From contig JALOTI010000171.1 of NCBI GenBank assembly GCA_025457985.1, positions 1 through 5,606 of the forward strand: 5,606 bases of DNA, written 5' to 3'. Position numbers and translations under genes: made by a program. Shown here in pieces: positions 1-5,606 of this stretch (its first letter is position 1; the number at the start of each line of letters is the position of its first letter). This DNA is from Leptospira sp. (GTDB taxonomy: Bacteria; Spirochaetota; Leptospiria; Leptospirales; Leptospiraceae). Under the pieces are notes generated by a model. It was not told where the DNA came from, did not search any database, and worked only from the letters and a program-made list of their open reading frames with translations.

Positions 1-1
1 T

Positions 2-139
2 CTATTCTTTTTAATCCGGTTTATCAAAAGGCTAATAATTGCACCTGCAAAACTAGCAGAAGAGATAAGGAGAGGTCAGGAAATACAATTCAAAAAAAAA
101 GAAAAAGATATTTCAGACCAAGCTAAAATTATCGAGTAA
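2..139 (+). CDS. C-terminal end of a membrane-associated protein (partial, 5' end outside window)
   Basis: An open frame enters from the left edge and ends at TAA 137-139, giving 45 residues. It begins with a hydrophobic stretch (LFFLIRF), then a basic and amphipathic segment (KRLIIAPAKLAEEIRRG), then a charged Lys/Glu-rich tail ending in DQAKIIE. A membrane helix followed by a Pro-containing amphipathic helix and a Gly resembles the start of a HAMP linker. However, the Pro-to-Gly spacing is shorter than in a canonical HAMP, and the protein stops where a signalling domain would normally follow. It could equally be an unrelated inner-membrane protein with a short cytoplasmic tail. The short gap to the next gene, with no obvious terminator, suggests cotranscription. 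The function cannot be named from this fragment. Confidence 0.55.
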   Translation, partial: LFFLIRFIKRLIIAPAKLAEEIRRGQEIQFKKKEKDISDQAKIIE

Positions 140-171
140 ACTTTTCTATTTCCACCGATGATTGGAATAGG

Positions 172-663
172 ATGAGATACTTTTGCATTCTTTCTTTCCT
201 AATTCTGCTTATAAACTGTGGCGTCCCGAAAGGTGAGTTTGGATGGGCAACTACAAAGATGGAAGAATTGGATTTAATGGAAAAACAAATCCAAACCATC
301 ACAGATTACAAAATGATGAGAGATGGTCTTATTTTTACGCCATCTGACACAATCCACTACGTTTACCAATTCTCCAGATATCCTGGACCTGAATTGGATT
401 TTCACATCTCTCTAAATCGCTATGAACTTGATTATGTGGAAATTGACATCAAAAAGAAAAAACCTGAGCCAGAAAGTTCTGCAATACGCGATGAATTTTC
501 TCTTCTAAAGACAGGACAATACCTCCTTAAAATTGTTCATGAAGGTGATACAATAGATGAAGTGTATTTCCGAGTGTTGCCGGAAGAAGGATATACAAGC
601 GAAAACTTAGAACAAGAATTAGCTGGTGATCAGACAGATGAAATTATCAAATATTCCCGCTGA
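172..663 (+). CDS. Small predicted lipoprotein of unknown function
   Basis: This 163-residue protein has a short lipoprotein signal peptide: MRYF, a hydrophobic core, then LLINC with the candidate lipidated Cys at residue 16. The ATG at 172 is preceded by GGA at 164-166 with 5-base spacing, and the alternative ATG at 158 stops after a few codons. The mature part starts with a charged helical segment (about 27-50). It continues with alternating hydrophobic and polar residues typical of beta-strands, including a Y-x-Y-x-F strand near 63-67 and a TGQYLLKIVHEGDTIDEVYF stretch near 114-133. That last stretch looks like the final strands of an Ig-like or PPC-like beta-sandwich (inference from pattern only). 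The tail is acidic. It probably follows the upstream membrane gene in one transcript. Its 3' end overlaps the convergent gene on the other strand by 17 bases. I do not recognise the family beyond 'leptospiral-type lipoprotein'. Confidence 0.8.
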   Translation: MRYFCILSFLILLINCGVPKGEFGWATTKMEELDLMEKQIQTITDYKMMRDGLIFTPSDTIHYVYQFSRYPGPELDFHISLNRYELDYVEIDIKKKKPEPESSAIRDEFSLLKTGQYLLKIVHEGDTIDEVYFRVLPEEGYTSENLEQELAGDQTDEIIKYSR

Positions 664-2680
664 TTGGTGGGAGTATATTACCTGTAACCAATATTTTTTT
701 AACTCGCTCCATTTCCCGTAATGCCACATTGATTTCCGTTTCTTTTCCGATCTGAATGATAGTATCGTAAAAACTTAAGGCTTTTTGAAAGTCACGATTT
801 TCTTCTGATATTGCACCTAACCGAAATAGAATCTTTACTAAAGGAATTTTATCTCGTTTTGTTTCTAAAACACGGATCTCAGCCTGCTTATCTTCAATTT
901 TAATATCCATTAAACGATATTGAGAAAGAGCGTCATCTTCAGTTGTGATAAGTAAGTCTCGTTTGAGTTTCTGTTTCTTTTCAATAATTTCTTTAAGTTC
1001 TTTTTCAGCCGTAATCAATTTGGTATCCAATTTTTTCCATTGTTCGTATGCCAAGTTGAGTTTATTCTGCTCAGGGATTATTCTCCTGTTCTTCCGGTCT
1101 TTTTTACTGAGTTGATAAAAAGCAATCGACTCAAGTTCTAAATATTTGGATTCTTCGGTGACCTGCGGGTTCCAATCCCGACTCGTACGGTCCAACCAAT
1201 ATGTTAAAAATTGAGATGCCTTCTCCACATCACCGATATGTTCGGAGAAAAAAATACCCATTTCGTAAGCAACTCTCGTTTTTTCCAAGGAGTCCGGACT
1301 CGTGTTAAAATAGGATTCATAGTATATGCCAGCCAATATTTTACGTTTTAAGTCAGCATTGAGAGTCGCCAAACGCAAATAAGTTTGATTAATTTTCGTA
1401 AGATCTTCTTCTGAAGGATTTTCCTTCTTTAATAATAGAGCCAAACTCTTTTCATAAAAATCAACAGCTTTTTCTTTTTTACCATCTTGGCGGAACTGTT
1501 CAGCAATATCATTTAAAACCAACGGATTTTCATTCCAAACTTTAAACGCACGCTCTAATATCAATTCATAAGCAAAAAAATCGGTATTCCTTTTATAATC
1601 AAAAAGAACATATATACCTTTCCCTGCAACACCTGACTTATTTACAATTTTGAGTCTTTCTTTGTTATCATCTTCTAATTTTTTAACAACATTTGCCAAA
1701 GCATACAAATCGTTTGATTCGGCCTCTTTACGCTTCTGCAAGTACGTATTGTATCGATTTTGGATCGAAGTTTCGTATTCTTGCTTTAGAGATTTTAATT
1801 CGTTTTCCTTTGTTCGGATAACAGTTAATTGTTGTTCCTTAACTTGCCCAATCGATGCTAATGATTTACCAGATCGAATCCAATCGCTTTCTAAGATATG
1901 GAGATCATCTTTTGCCTTTTTGAATTCTTTTTCTTTCTCTTTGAGTTGATCATAAATATTTTGGTGTGTTTCTGCTGATTTTGCATCATAACCCAAAACA
2001 TCTTCCGCCTTCCAAACACCAGTTCGGAACTCATTTTCTGTTAGGTCCAAAGGATGGTAACGGAATGCCGCCAAATAATGCCTAAGCGATGCCGCATATT
2101 TTTCTGACTCTTTGTACAGTCTTGCTAATCGGATATGTAAAAAATATAAAAGTGGAGAGTCTCTAACGATATATGTTTCCGATTCCTTGTGTGTCTTTTG
2201 CCAAAGAAGCAAACGGATATCATTCGACTCAGTTCGAGAATTGTAGATATTGCCTTTTTCTCGATCTTCCCAAATCCGTTTCTCTTCAATGAATTGGCTG
2301 TAGTATCGTTTTAGAAGTCCTTCGGCTTCCTTGATCTTCGTCTCTATAGACTTAGGACCTGTTTCATCAACGGCTCCTTCAGAAATTCCATCGGGAACTA
2401 CTACGGGCGCATCGGTTCCATCAATGCTGGGGGGTTTTGGTTCATCCCGAAGAGCAATGCCCGAATCTTCATCAATTTTCAATCGCTTTTCAGAATCGAG
2501 TGCCTGAATCTCCTCAAGCGAAATCACTTGAAGTGGGGTGAAGTAAAGGTCTTGTAGGGGATTTCTCCTGTCTTCTTCTCCTGCAAAAATCCCAGGCACG
2601 GCCAGAAGAAAGAAAATCAAAATGGATTTCTGCAGATATGTAACAAATACGTTTCCAGACCAATCTGTCCGAGTGTGCAT
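647..2680 (-). CDS. Exported TPR-like and coiled-coil repeat protein, function unknown
   Basis: With the start at ATG 2680 this is a 677-residue protein. That ATG has AGGA at 2689-2686 with 5-base spacing. A longer reading from TTG 2728 adds 16 residues and has no better ribosome site. A signal peptide is visible: a basic, rather long n-region, hydrophobic core SILIFFLLAVPGIFA (about 19-33), and probable cleavage after IFA, before GEEDRR. No lipobox Cys is present, so a soluble periplasmic or exported location is likely. Residues about 80-110 are Pro/Asp-rich and probably disordered. TPR-like helical pairs are visible near 175-209 (LARLYKESEKYAASLRHYLAAF), 385-420 (IAEQFRQDGKKEKAVDFYEKSL) and 615-650 (FRLGAISEENRDFQKALSFYD). 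Two long Lys/Glu-rich segments, about 240-345 and 540-610, look like coiled coil. The layout suggests a scaffold or protein-interaction role in the envelope (inference); no catalytic motif is visible. It is transcribed divergently from the nucleotidyltransferase-like gene. Confidence 0.85.
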   Translation of the reverse strand: MHTRTDWSGNVFVTYLQKSILIFFLLAVPGIFAGEEDRRNPLQDLYFTPLQVISLEEIQALDSEKRLKIDEDSGIALRDEPKPPSIDGTDAPVVVPDGISEGAVDETGPKSIETKIKEAEGLLKRYYSQFIEEKRIWEDREKGNIYNSRTESNDIRLLLWQKTHKESETYIVRDSPLLYFLHIRLARLYKESEKYAASLRHYLAAFRYHPLDLTENEFRTGVWKAEDVLGYDAKSAETHQNIYDQLKEKEKEFKKAKDDLHILESDWIRSGKSLASIGQVKEQQLTVIRTKENELKSLKQEYETSIQNRYNTYLQKRKEAESNDLYALANVVKKLEDDNKERLKIVNKSGVAGKGIYVLFDYKRNTDFFAYELILERAFKVWNENPLVLNDIAEQFRQDGKKEKAVDFYEKSLALLLKKENPSEEDLTKINQTYLRLATLNADLKRKILAGIYYESYFNTSPDSLEKTRVAYEMGIFFSEHIGDVEKASQFLTYWLDRTSRDWNPQVTEESKYLELESIAFYQLSKKDRKNRRIIPEQNKLNLAYEQWKKLDTKLITAEKELKEIIEKKQKLKRDLLITTEDDALSQYRLMDIKIEDKQAEIRVLETKRDKIPLVKILFRLGAISEENRDFQKALSFYDTIIQIGKETEINVALREMERVKKILVTGNILPPISGNI
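651..676. terminator. Hairpin over the convergent overlap, possible weak terminator
   Basis: Bases 651-658 pair with 669-676 (8 bp including one T:G pair, with CCC/GGG at the loop end) around a 10-base loop. The stem spans the overlapping 3' ends of the lipoprotein gene and the long minus-strand gene. A run of seven T lies further along the plus strand at 694-700, preceded by a weak all-A/T stem (675-679 with 690-694). No single stem sits directly against a T run, so termination here is only plausible. Confidence 0.3.
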
Positions 2681-2685
2681 TTCCA

Positions 2686-2689
2686 TCCT
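2686..2689 (-). promoter_or_regulatory. Ribosome binding site choosing ATG 2680
   Basis: AGGA on the minus strand stands 5 bases before ATG 2680. The in-frame ATG at 2686 has its AGG directly against it, and TTG 2728 has no purine-rich site, so this motif favours the 677-residue form. Confidence 0.5.
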
Positions 2690-2734
2690 ACCATTCCTAT
2701 CGGAGAAAAACTCTATTTCCGAAACCAAAAGGTG

Positions 2735-2763
2735 TTGAGTTCTCTCGAATTTCGTACTTTATT
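2735..2763 (+). promoter_or_regulatory. Candidate sigma-70 promoter for the nucleotidyltransferase-like/DUF4349 pair
   Basis: TTGAGT (2735-2740) and TTTATT (2758-2763) each match 4 of 6 consensus bases and are separated by exactly 17 bases. The predicted start of transcription falls near 2770, about 17 bases before the ATG at 2787. It lies in the only intergenic stretch upstream of the pair (2681-2786). I found no equally good minus-strand promoter for the divergent gene in the same stretch. The matches are modest in A+T-rich DNA. Confidence 0.35.
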
Positions 2764-2776
2764 AGAATCCGAGTTC

Positions 2777-2780
2777 AGGA
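2777..2780 (+). promoter_or_regulatory. Ribosome binding site for the nucleotidyltransferase-like gene
   Basis: AGGA stands 6 bases before ATG 2787 and fixes this start. Confidence 0.5.
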
Positions 2781-2786
2781 TTCCAA

Positions 2787-3455
2787 ATGGCAAAAAATAT
2801 CATCGAAAGGTATCTTGTTTTAAAAAACAAATACCGCAACTACGATACAAAATATGCACTCAAACGAATGCAGTCCTTTCGTCTTGCCACACAAGAACTT
2901 TCTCGAAAAGGCTATGAAGTGGCTTTGGAACTTTTAGGGTCGATCAATTTTGGTATTGTTGAACCAACTTCGGATGTTGATTGTATTTTACTGATTGAAT
3001 GCGATTTGCACAAAGACGAAAGTTCTTGCCCAAATCATTGTCCGAATCTCAATTTTGTAAAAGAAGAAATTTCAAAATTTGTTCAAAAAAGATCTGCGCC
3101 CGAATCATTTAACATCGAATATTTGGATACTATCAATCTAAAATATGTTGAAGAAAAACTAAGAACTGATCAAGTATTAGGAGATGAAGCTCTCTATTGC
3201 CTTCTATTTTATCGAAATATTGGTAGGCCCGTAAATCGGCCACTTTTCATTCCCTATTGTGATCAACTAGAAGAAAATCCAGACTTTGTTAAAGAGATTA
3301 TACCGTGGGCGGCGGAGGCACTAGAAGGTTACCTCAATACAAACCAACACAGAATGTCATTTAACAAATATAATGAAAGAATACGAGCAAGAGGTCTTGA
3401 TTTGCCTGAAGGATTGCAACAAGAACTACAAGATTATATGGAAGGTAAACATTGA
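2787..3455 (+). CDS. Nucleotidyltransferase-like protein (DNA polymerase beta superfamily)
   Basis: This 222-residue protein lacks a signal peptide and is probably cytoplasmic. It carries the superfamily signature: Gly51-Ser52, ten residues, then Asp63-Val-Asp65 followed by a hydrophobic strand (CILLIE). In this fold the GS helix holds the nucleotide triphosphate and the two Asp residues bind the catalytic divalent metals. A third acid is expected on a later strand; Glu111 or Asp114 in FNIEYLD is the candidate. The N-terminal helix (about 20-45) precedes the motif, and the C-terminal half (about 120-220) is helical, as in minimal nucleotidyltransferases with an attached helical domain. A short Cys/His-rich insertion (Cys72, His75, Cys81, His84, Cys85) follows the active-site strand. 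The substrate cannot be read from sequence: the superfamily includes tRNA, protein, antibiotic and small-molecule nucleotidylating enzymes. Its stop codon overlaps the start of the next gene, so the two are probably translated in a coupled way. Confidence 0.75.
   Translation: MAKNIIERYLVLKNKYRNYDTKYALKRMQSFRLATQELSRKGYEVALELLGSINFGIVEPTSDVDCILLIECDLHKDESSCPNHCPNLNFVKEEISKFVQKRSAPESFNIEYLDTINLKYVEEKLRTDQVLGDEALYCLLFYRNIGRPVNRPLFIPYCDQLEENPDFVKEIIPWAAEALEGYLNTNQHRMSFNKYNERIRARGLDLPEGLQQELQDYMEGKH
3440..3445 (+). promoter_or_regulatory. Ribosome binding site supporting TTG start at 3452
   Basis: GGAAGG lies 6 bases before TTG 3452, inside the last codons of the upstream gene. In-frame alternatives at TTG 3500 and ATG 3515 have no comparable purine-rich motif, so this site decides for the TTG start. 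Confidence 0.55.
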
Positions 3456-4402
3456 AATCAAACAAAACACAAAACCAAGTCACCCAACTAACTTCTAATT
3501 TGAAAATCAATTCTATGATTTTTACTATTAGTTTGACCCTGGTTCTTTTCCATTGCGGAAAATCTGAAGAGAAAGAACCCGCAATGGATAAAAAAACTGC
3601 TGCGTACGATAGTTATACGGCTGCAGAAAGTTTGGACGCACCTTCCCCCGAGTCTGGTAAAATCATCTCAGGTTCTTCCTCTTCTCCGGCATCCAAAGAT
3701 TGGATCCAAGAACAAAAATCCGAAAACAAACTAGGTGGACTTTTTTTGCCTCTCCCGACAAACCAAGCGCGGCTTTTGGAATATGAGGTAATCCTACTTT
3801 ATGAATGTAATGATCTCATTCAGACCAGAAAGACTCTTATTGAATTGATACAAAAGTATGGATATTTAGAATCGAGTTCAGCCTATAATGCGGACGATCC
3901 CAGTATGTCTGTCCAAGTGAAAGTCAACGCATCTATGTTATATGATGCCTTACTTGCATTTGATTCACTTGGAAATCTTACTTCCGAAAATATTTCTACT
4001 ATCGACCACACAGAAAATCAAGTCTGGCAAAATCGAAAGAATACAAGAGAAGCCTTACGTTTAAAAAGAAAAAATTTGGCAGGTGCGAGTGTATCCACAG
4101 AGTCCCGAAATTGGGAAGCCATCGACAATTCAATTACTGCCAGTGAGGATGCGAAAGACTTAGCCGAACAAGAAATTTGGAAAATCCAAGATCGTGTCAA
4201 ATGGGCAAAGGTGAATATAACTTTTTCCACACCAAAAGCAAAAGATAAAATCATCATACCAACATACCAAAACGCACTTGTTGGAATCTTAAATGCATTT
4301 TTGTCTCTCACCTACTACTTGTTATGGATAGCTCCGTTTCTATTGTTCATAGGAGGGATTGGATTTGGAGTTTATAAGGGGTATAAAAAGCTCAGAGCCT
4401 GA
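3452..4402 (+). CDS. DUF4349-type lipoprotein with C-terminal membrane helix
   Basis: This 316-residue protein starts at TTG 3452, overlapping the upstream TGA within ATTGA. A lipoprotein signal ends at LFHC, with the lipidated Cys at residue 35. The n-region is long (about 20 residues) with this start; TTG 3500 would give a more typical 18-residue signal but lacks a ribosome site. A Ser/Pro-rich linker (about 60-90) follows. The core (about 105-260) has the DUF4349 layout: strand, helix, Gly-Tyr turn (KYGYLESSS), a strand of valines (SVQVKVNA), a helix and LGNLTSEN, then a charged helical hairpin (about 185-250) and a final strand (VKWAKVNITFS). One membrane helix lies at about 284-306, with a basic YKGYKKLRA end inside the cell. 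The family is widespread but of unknown function. Lipid anchor plus transmembrane helix imply that the core sits outside the cytoplasmic membrane (inference). Coupling to the nucleotidyltransferase-like gene suggests matched expression. Confidence 0.82.
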   Translation: MKSNKTQNQVTQLTSNLKINSMIFTISLTLVLFHCGKSEEKEPAMDKKTAAYDSYTAAESLDAPSPESGKIISGSSSSPASKDWIQEQKSENKLGGLFLPLPTNQARLLEYEVILLYECNDLIQTRKTLIELIQKYGYLESSSAYNADDPSMSVQVKVNASMLYDALLAFDSLGNLTSENISTIDHTENQVWQNRKNTREALRLKRKNLAGASVSTESRNWEAIDNSITASEDAKDLAEQEIWKIQDRVKWAKVNITFSTPKAKDKIIIPTYQNALVGILNAFLSLTYYLLWIAPFLLFIGGIGFGVYKGYKKLRA

Positions 4403-4423
4403 TGTTGTAACAGGCTCCTCTTT
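4395..4423. terminator. Bidirectional rho-independent-type terminator
   Basis: GAGCCTG (4395-4401) pairs perfectly with CAGGCTC (4411-4417) around a 9-base loop. The left arm includes the last codons and part of the TGA of the DUF4349 gene. On the plus strand a short pyrimidine tract (CTCTTT) follows. On the minus strand the same stem is followed, after TGAGC, by TTTTT (4390-4386 region). The position between two convergent genes fits use from both sides. Confidence 0.65.
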
Positions 4424-4445
4424 AATTCGGGACCTTAACTCGTCT

Positions 4446-4462
4446 TTCCATTTATAATGGAA
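4446..4462. repeat. Short perfect inverted repeat between convergent genes
   Basis: TTCCATT (4446-4452) pairs with AATGGAA (4456-4462) around a 3-base loop. It lies in the 94-base gap between the DUF4349 and VOC genes. No T run flanks it on either side, so it is a poor terminator on its own; it may protect the 3' end of the VOC transcript. The rest of the gap shows nothing recognisable. Confidence 0.35.
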
Positions 4463-4496
4463 CGAAACATGCATTACAATTGCGAATGGATTTATA

Positions 4497-4952
4497 CTAT
4501 TTTGGGGAATTTAACCCTAGTCTATTTCCATCGCAATCTAGAAAAATTGCAAAAAAACCATTTTGATCTGCATGAGGGGTTTTCGGTATAACTATTTTCC
4601 CACCGTTTTGCGGAACCTTATCTAAAATTCTTTGTAAGTCTTCTCCTGCATTTAAATAAATTGTGACACCGTTTGCCGAAGGTTGGTATCCGTCCGCCTG
4701 CAGAATGATTCCAGTATTGGCTTGTCCCTCACTTGGAAAAATACCCATTTTCATACCATCTACTTCCATTTGTTCTATCTTGATTTCAAATAGATTTTCA
4801 TAGAACTTTACAGAACGATTGATATCGGTCGAAGGAATCTCAAAAATACTGACGTAACTTTTTATTTCTTTTTCTTTGCTACCACAATTGAGAGTAGTTA
4901 TCGCAAACAGGATTGGGAATAAACTAACAAATATTCGTTTCATACCTTCCAT
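4497..4952 (-). CDS. VOC-family (glyoxalase/bleomycin-resistance fold) lipoprotein
   Basis: This gives 151 residues from ATG 4952, which has AAGG (4961-4958) 5 bases upstream. ATG 4943 has GGAAGG only one base away, and the longest frame from TTG 5000 adds residues that look like an AraC remnant. The N-terminus is a lipoprotein signal (MKRIFVSLFPILFAI) ending TTLNC, with Cys23 as the likely lipidation site. Residues about 31-149 form one VOC domain: a strand with FEIPSTDINRSVKFYENLF, then MKMGIFPSEG, TGIILQ and GVTIYLN, a helix with LQRILDKVPQNGGKIV, and an end with FFAIFLDCDGNRLGLNSP. This subgroup resembles small single-domain VOC proteins often paired with AraC regulators. Those normally lack a signal peptide, so an exported copy is unusual. 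The usual metal ligands are not obvious, so catalysis is uncertain. Minus-strand TACAAT (4982-4977) could be a -10 box, but no matching -35 is seen. Confidence 0.82.
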   Translation of the reverse strand: MEGMKRIFVSLFPILFAITTLNCGSKEKEIKSYVSIFEIPSTDINRSVKFYENLFEIKIEQMEVDGMKMGIFPSEGQANTGIILQADGYQPSANGVTIYLNAGEDLQRILDKVPQNGGKIVIPKTPHADQNGFFAIFLDCDGNRLGLNSPK

Positions 4953-4957
4953 CATAA

Positions 4958-4961
4958 CCTT
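4958..4961 (-). promoter_or_regulatory. Ribosome binding site for the VOC lipoprotein
   Basis: AAGG lies 5 bases before ATG 4952 and 2 bases before ATG 4955. It favours the 4952 start, which leaves the full lipoprotein signal peptide and excludes the AraC-like leader residues. Confidence 0.4.
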
Positions 4962-4973
4962 TTTGTTTTTTAA

Positions 4974-5000
4974 AGAATTGTAAAAAAGCGACAAAACCAA
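4974..5000 (-). pseudogene. Probable C-terminal scrap of the AraC-family regulator
   Basis: The codons from 5000 downward read LVLSLFYNS. AraC regulators with a DUF6597-type sensor commonly end in a motif like LSSLFY (recalled from the family, not searched). The scrap is in the same reading frame as the helix-turn-helix fragment ending at 5031. It is separated from it by a stop and about ten unrelated residues, and it runs without a stop into the VOC reading frame. That fits an internal deletion removing the second helix-turn-helix, with the original stop also lost. The motif is short, so chance similarity remains possible. Confidence 0.4.
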
Positions 5001-5030
5001 ATTTTTATTTATAAAAGAGAGAAGAAAGCT

Positions 5031-5351
5031 TCATATTTGGTTCAACATAAACTTCAGTGCCGCTTGAAATCGAATTACCTTACCCATTTGTTTTGGACTC
5101 ACTCCAATGTATCTTATGAATCTGCGTTCAAGCCTCCTCCGCAAAGAAGGTTTATCGCTAAGAATAGTACGAATCGATTTACTACCAAAACTTTCAATCA
5201 TTGCATCAAGAGTTGATTGCACAAGACCATCGATCTCTATTTTACTTGGCATTTTTTTTCGAATCCATTCTTCAACAATCTCGATTCTTTGGATTGTATT
5301 TGATGCATTCACAATCTTAGTTTGCAATTCATCTACTTCAGATTGTTGGTT
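5031..5351 (-). pseudogene. AraC-family regulator fragment: end of linker and first helix-turn-helix
   Basis: The frame is open from 5351 to the TGA at 5031-5033 (106 codons) and has no ATG. The only candidate start near its head is TTG 5327, which falls inside the conserved part. It begins with SEVDELQTKIVNASNTIQRIE, a linker typical of DUF6597-type AraC proteins. A helical stretch follows, then the first helix-turn-helix and connecting helix (SLRRRLERRFIRYIGVSPKQ, then MGKVIRFQAALKFMLN). Directly after MLNQ, where the second helix-turn-helix should begin, the sequence diverges and stops. AraC proteins need both helix-turn-helix units to bind DNA well, so this fragment is unlikely to work as a regulator. 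It belongs to the same broken gene as the fragment to its right, in a different frame. Confidence 0.8.
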
Positions 5352-5586
5352 CTATATAAAAAGGTTCCATAGTTTGACCAAGAAACATGGCCCGAGGCTG
5401 AATGATATATTCCTCCTCCGAAGTATATCGTTTAATATCTTCACCAAGTATGAAAGCCATTTCAACCAATCCATCAGGGATAATTCTCTGTTTAACTGGA
5501 GCATCAGACGCTGGCACAACTAAAGTCCAATAGCAATTTACAAATAAATCGAGATCGGGATTTGGTTGAAACGTTTCGTATTCCAT
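5338..5586 (-). pseudogene. AraC-family regulator fragment: N-terminal sensor domain (DUF6597-type), truncated
   Basis: From ATG 5586 the frame encodes 82 residues and stops at TGA 5340-5338. It shows the start of the sensor domain seen in many AraC regulators: FQPNPDLDLFVNCYWTL, then a K/QRIIPDG turn (about 32-39) followed by VEMAFILG, and AMFLGQTMEPFYIEPT near the end. In intact relatives EPT is followed by Gly and about 35-40 more sensor residues before the linker. Here the next recognisable residues (SEVDELQ) are already the linker and lie in another frame. An internal deletion that is not a multiple of three near 5343-5349 explains both. Only 20 bases precede the ATG in the window; no clear ribosome site is seen there. 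Confidence 0.78.
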
Positions 5587-5606
5587 TTTTTAGTTTAAAA
5601 GACTAT

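Noticed and set aside
1650..1949. 99-codon open frame on the plus strand
   Set aside because: It lies wholly inside the long coiled-coil gene, has a Ser/Phe-rich composition expected from the reverse of Lys/Glu-rich codons, and has no supporting ribosome site or family resemblance.
2675..2917. 80-codon open frame on the plus strand
   Set aside because: It straddles the divergent promoter region and the start of the nucleotidyltransferase-like gene in another frame; the product resembles nothing and the real gene has the better start.
4018..4311. 97-codon open frame on the minus strand
   Set aside because: It is antisense to the DUF4349 core, which is clearly the coding strand.
4453..4458. 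Perfect TATAAT on the plus strand as a promoter
   Set aside because: No -35-like hexamer lies 16-18 bases upstream and no plus-strand gene follows; it is part of the short inverted repeat between convergent genes.
4497..5000. VOC protein starting at TTG 5000 (167 residues)
   Set aside because: It would bury the lipoprotein signal behind about 16 extra residues that look like an AraC tail, and no ribosome site precedes the TTG.
5031..5327. Stand-alone 98-residue regulator starting at TTG 5327
   Set aside because: The TTG is a Leu codon inside a conserved linker whose homology continues upstream in frame, there is no ribosome site, and the product lacks the second helix-turn-helix.
5107..5523. 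138-codon open frame on the plus strand
   Set aside because: It is antisense to both AraC fragments, which show recognisable family motifs; it survives only because the minus-strand frames were once coding.

Overview
The window looks like chromosomal DNA from a spirochaete, most likely Leptospira (inference). The DNA is A+T-rich and genes are tightly packed on both strands. TTG starts are used. Three short lipoprotein signal peptides end in relaxed lipoboxes (LINC, TLNC, LFHC), with Asn or His just before the lipidated Cys, as spirochaetal lipoproteins tolerate. No tRNA, rRNA, CRISPR array or insertion sequence is visible, and no gene-free stretch exceeds about 110 bases.

Left part (1-2680): the C-terminal tail of a membrane-associated protein runs in from the left edge (+) and is followed 32 bases later by a small lipoprotein gene (+). 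That gene converges with, and overlaps by 17 bases, a long minus-strand gene for an exported protein rich in helical repeats and coiled coil. A hairpin covers the overlap.

Middle (2681-4423): a divergent intergenic region of about 106 bases carries a plausible plus-strand promoter. It leads into a two-gene unit: a DNA polymerase beta-superfamily nucleotidyltransferase-like protein, whose stop overlaps the TTG start of a DUF4349-type lipoprotein with a C-terminal membrane helix. A strong hairpin ends this unit and probably also terminates transcription arriving from the right.

Right part (4424-5606): a VOC (glyoxalase/bleomycin-resistance fold) domain carrying a lipoprotein signal peptide lies on the minus strand. 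Upstream of it is a broken AraC-family regulator. An N-terminal sensor fragment and a fragment with the first DNA-binding helix-turn-helix remain. The middle of the sensor domain and the second helix-turn-helix are missing, and a likely scrap of the original C-terminus is fused in frame ahead of the VOC reading frame. This looks like a regulator-effector pair whose regulator has decayed while the effector survives.

I see no convincing new multi-gene system. The points most worth a second look are the decayed AraC/VOC pair, the extracytoplasmic VOC lipoprotein, and the coupling of a nucleotidyltransferase-like protein to a DUF4349 lipoprotein.
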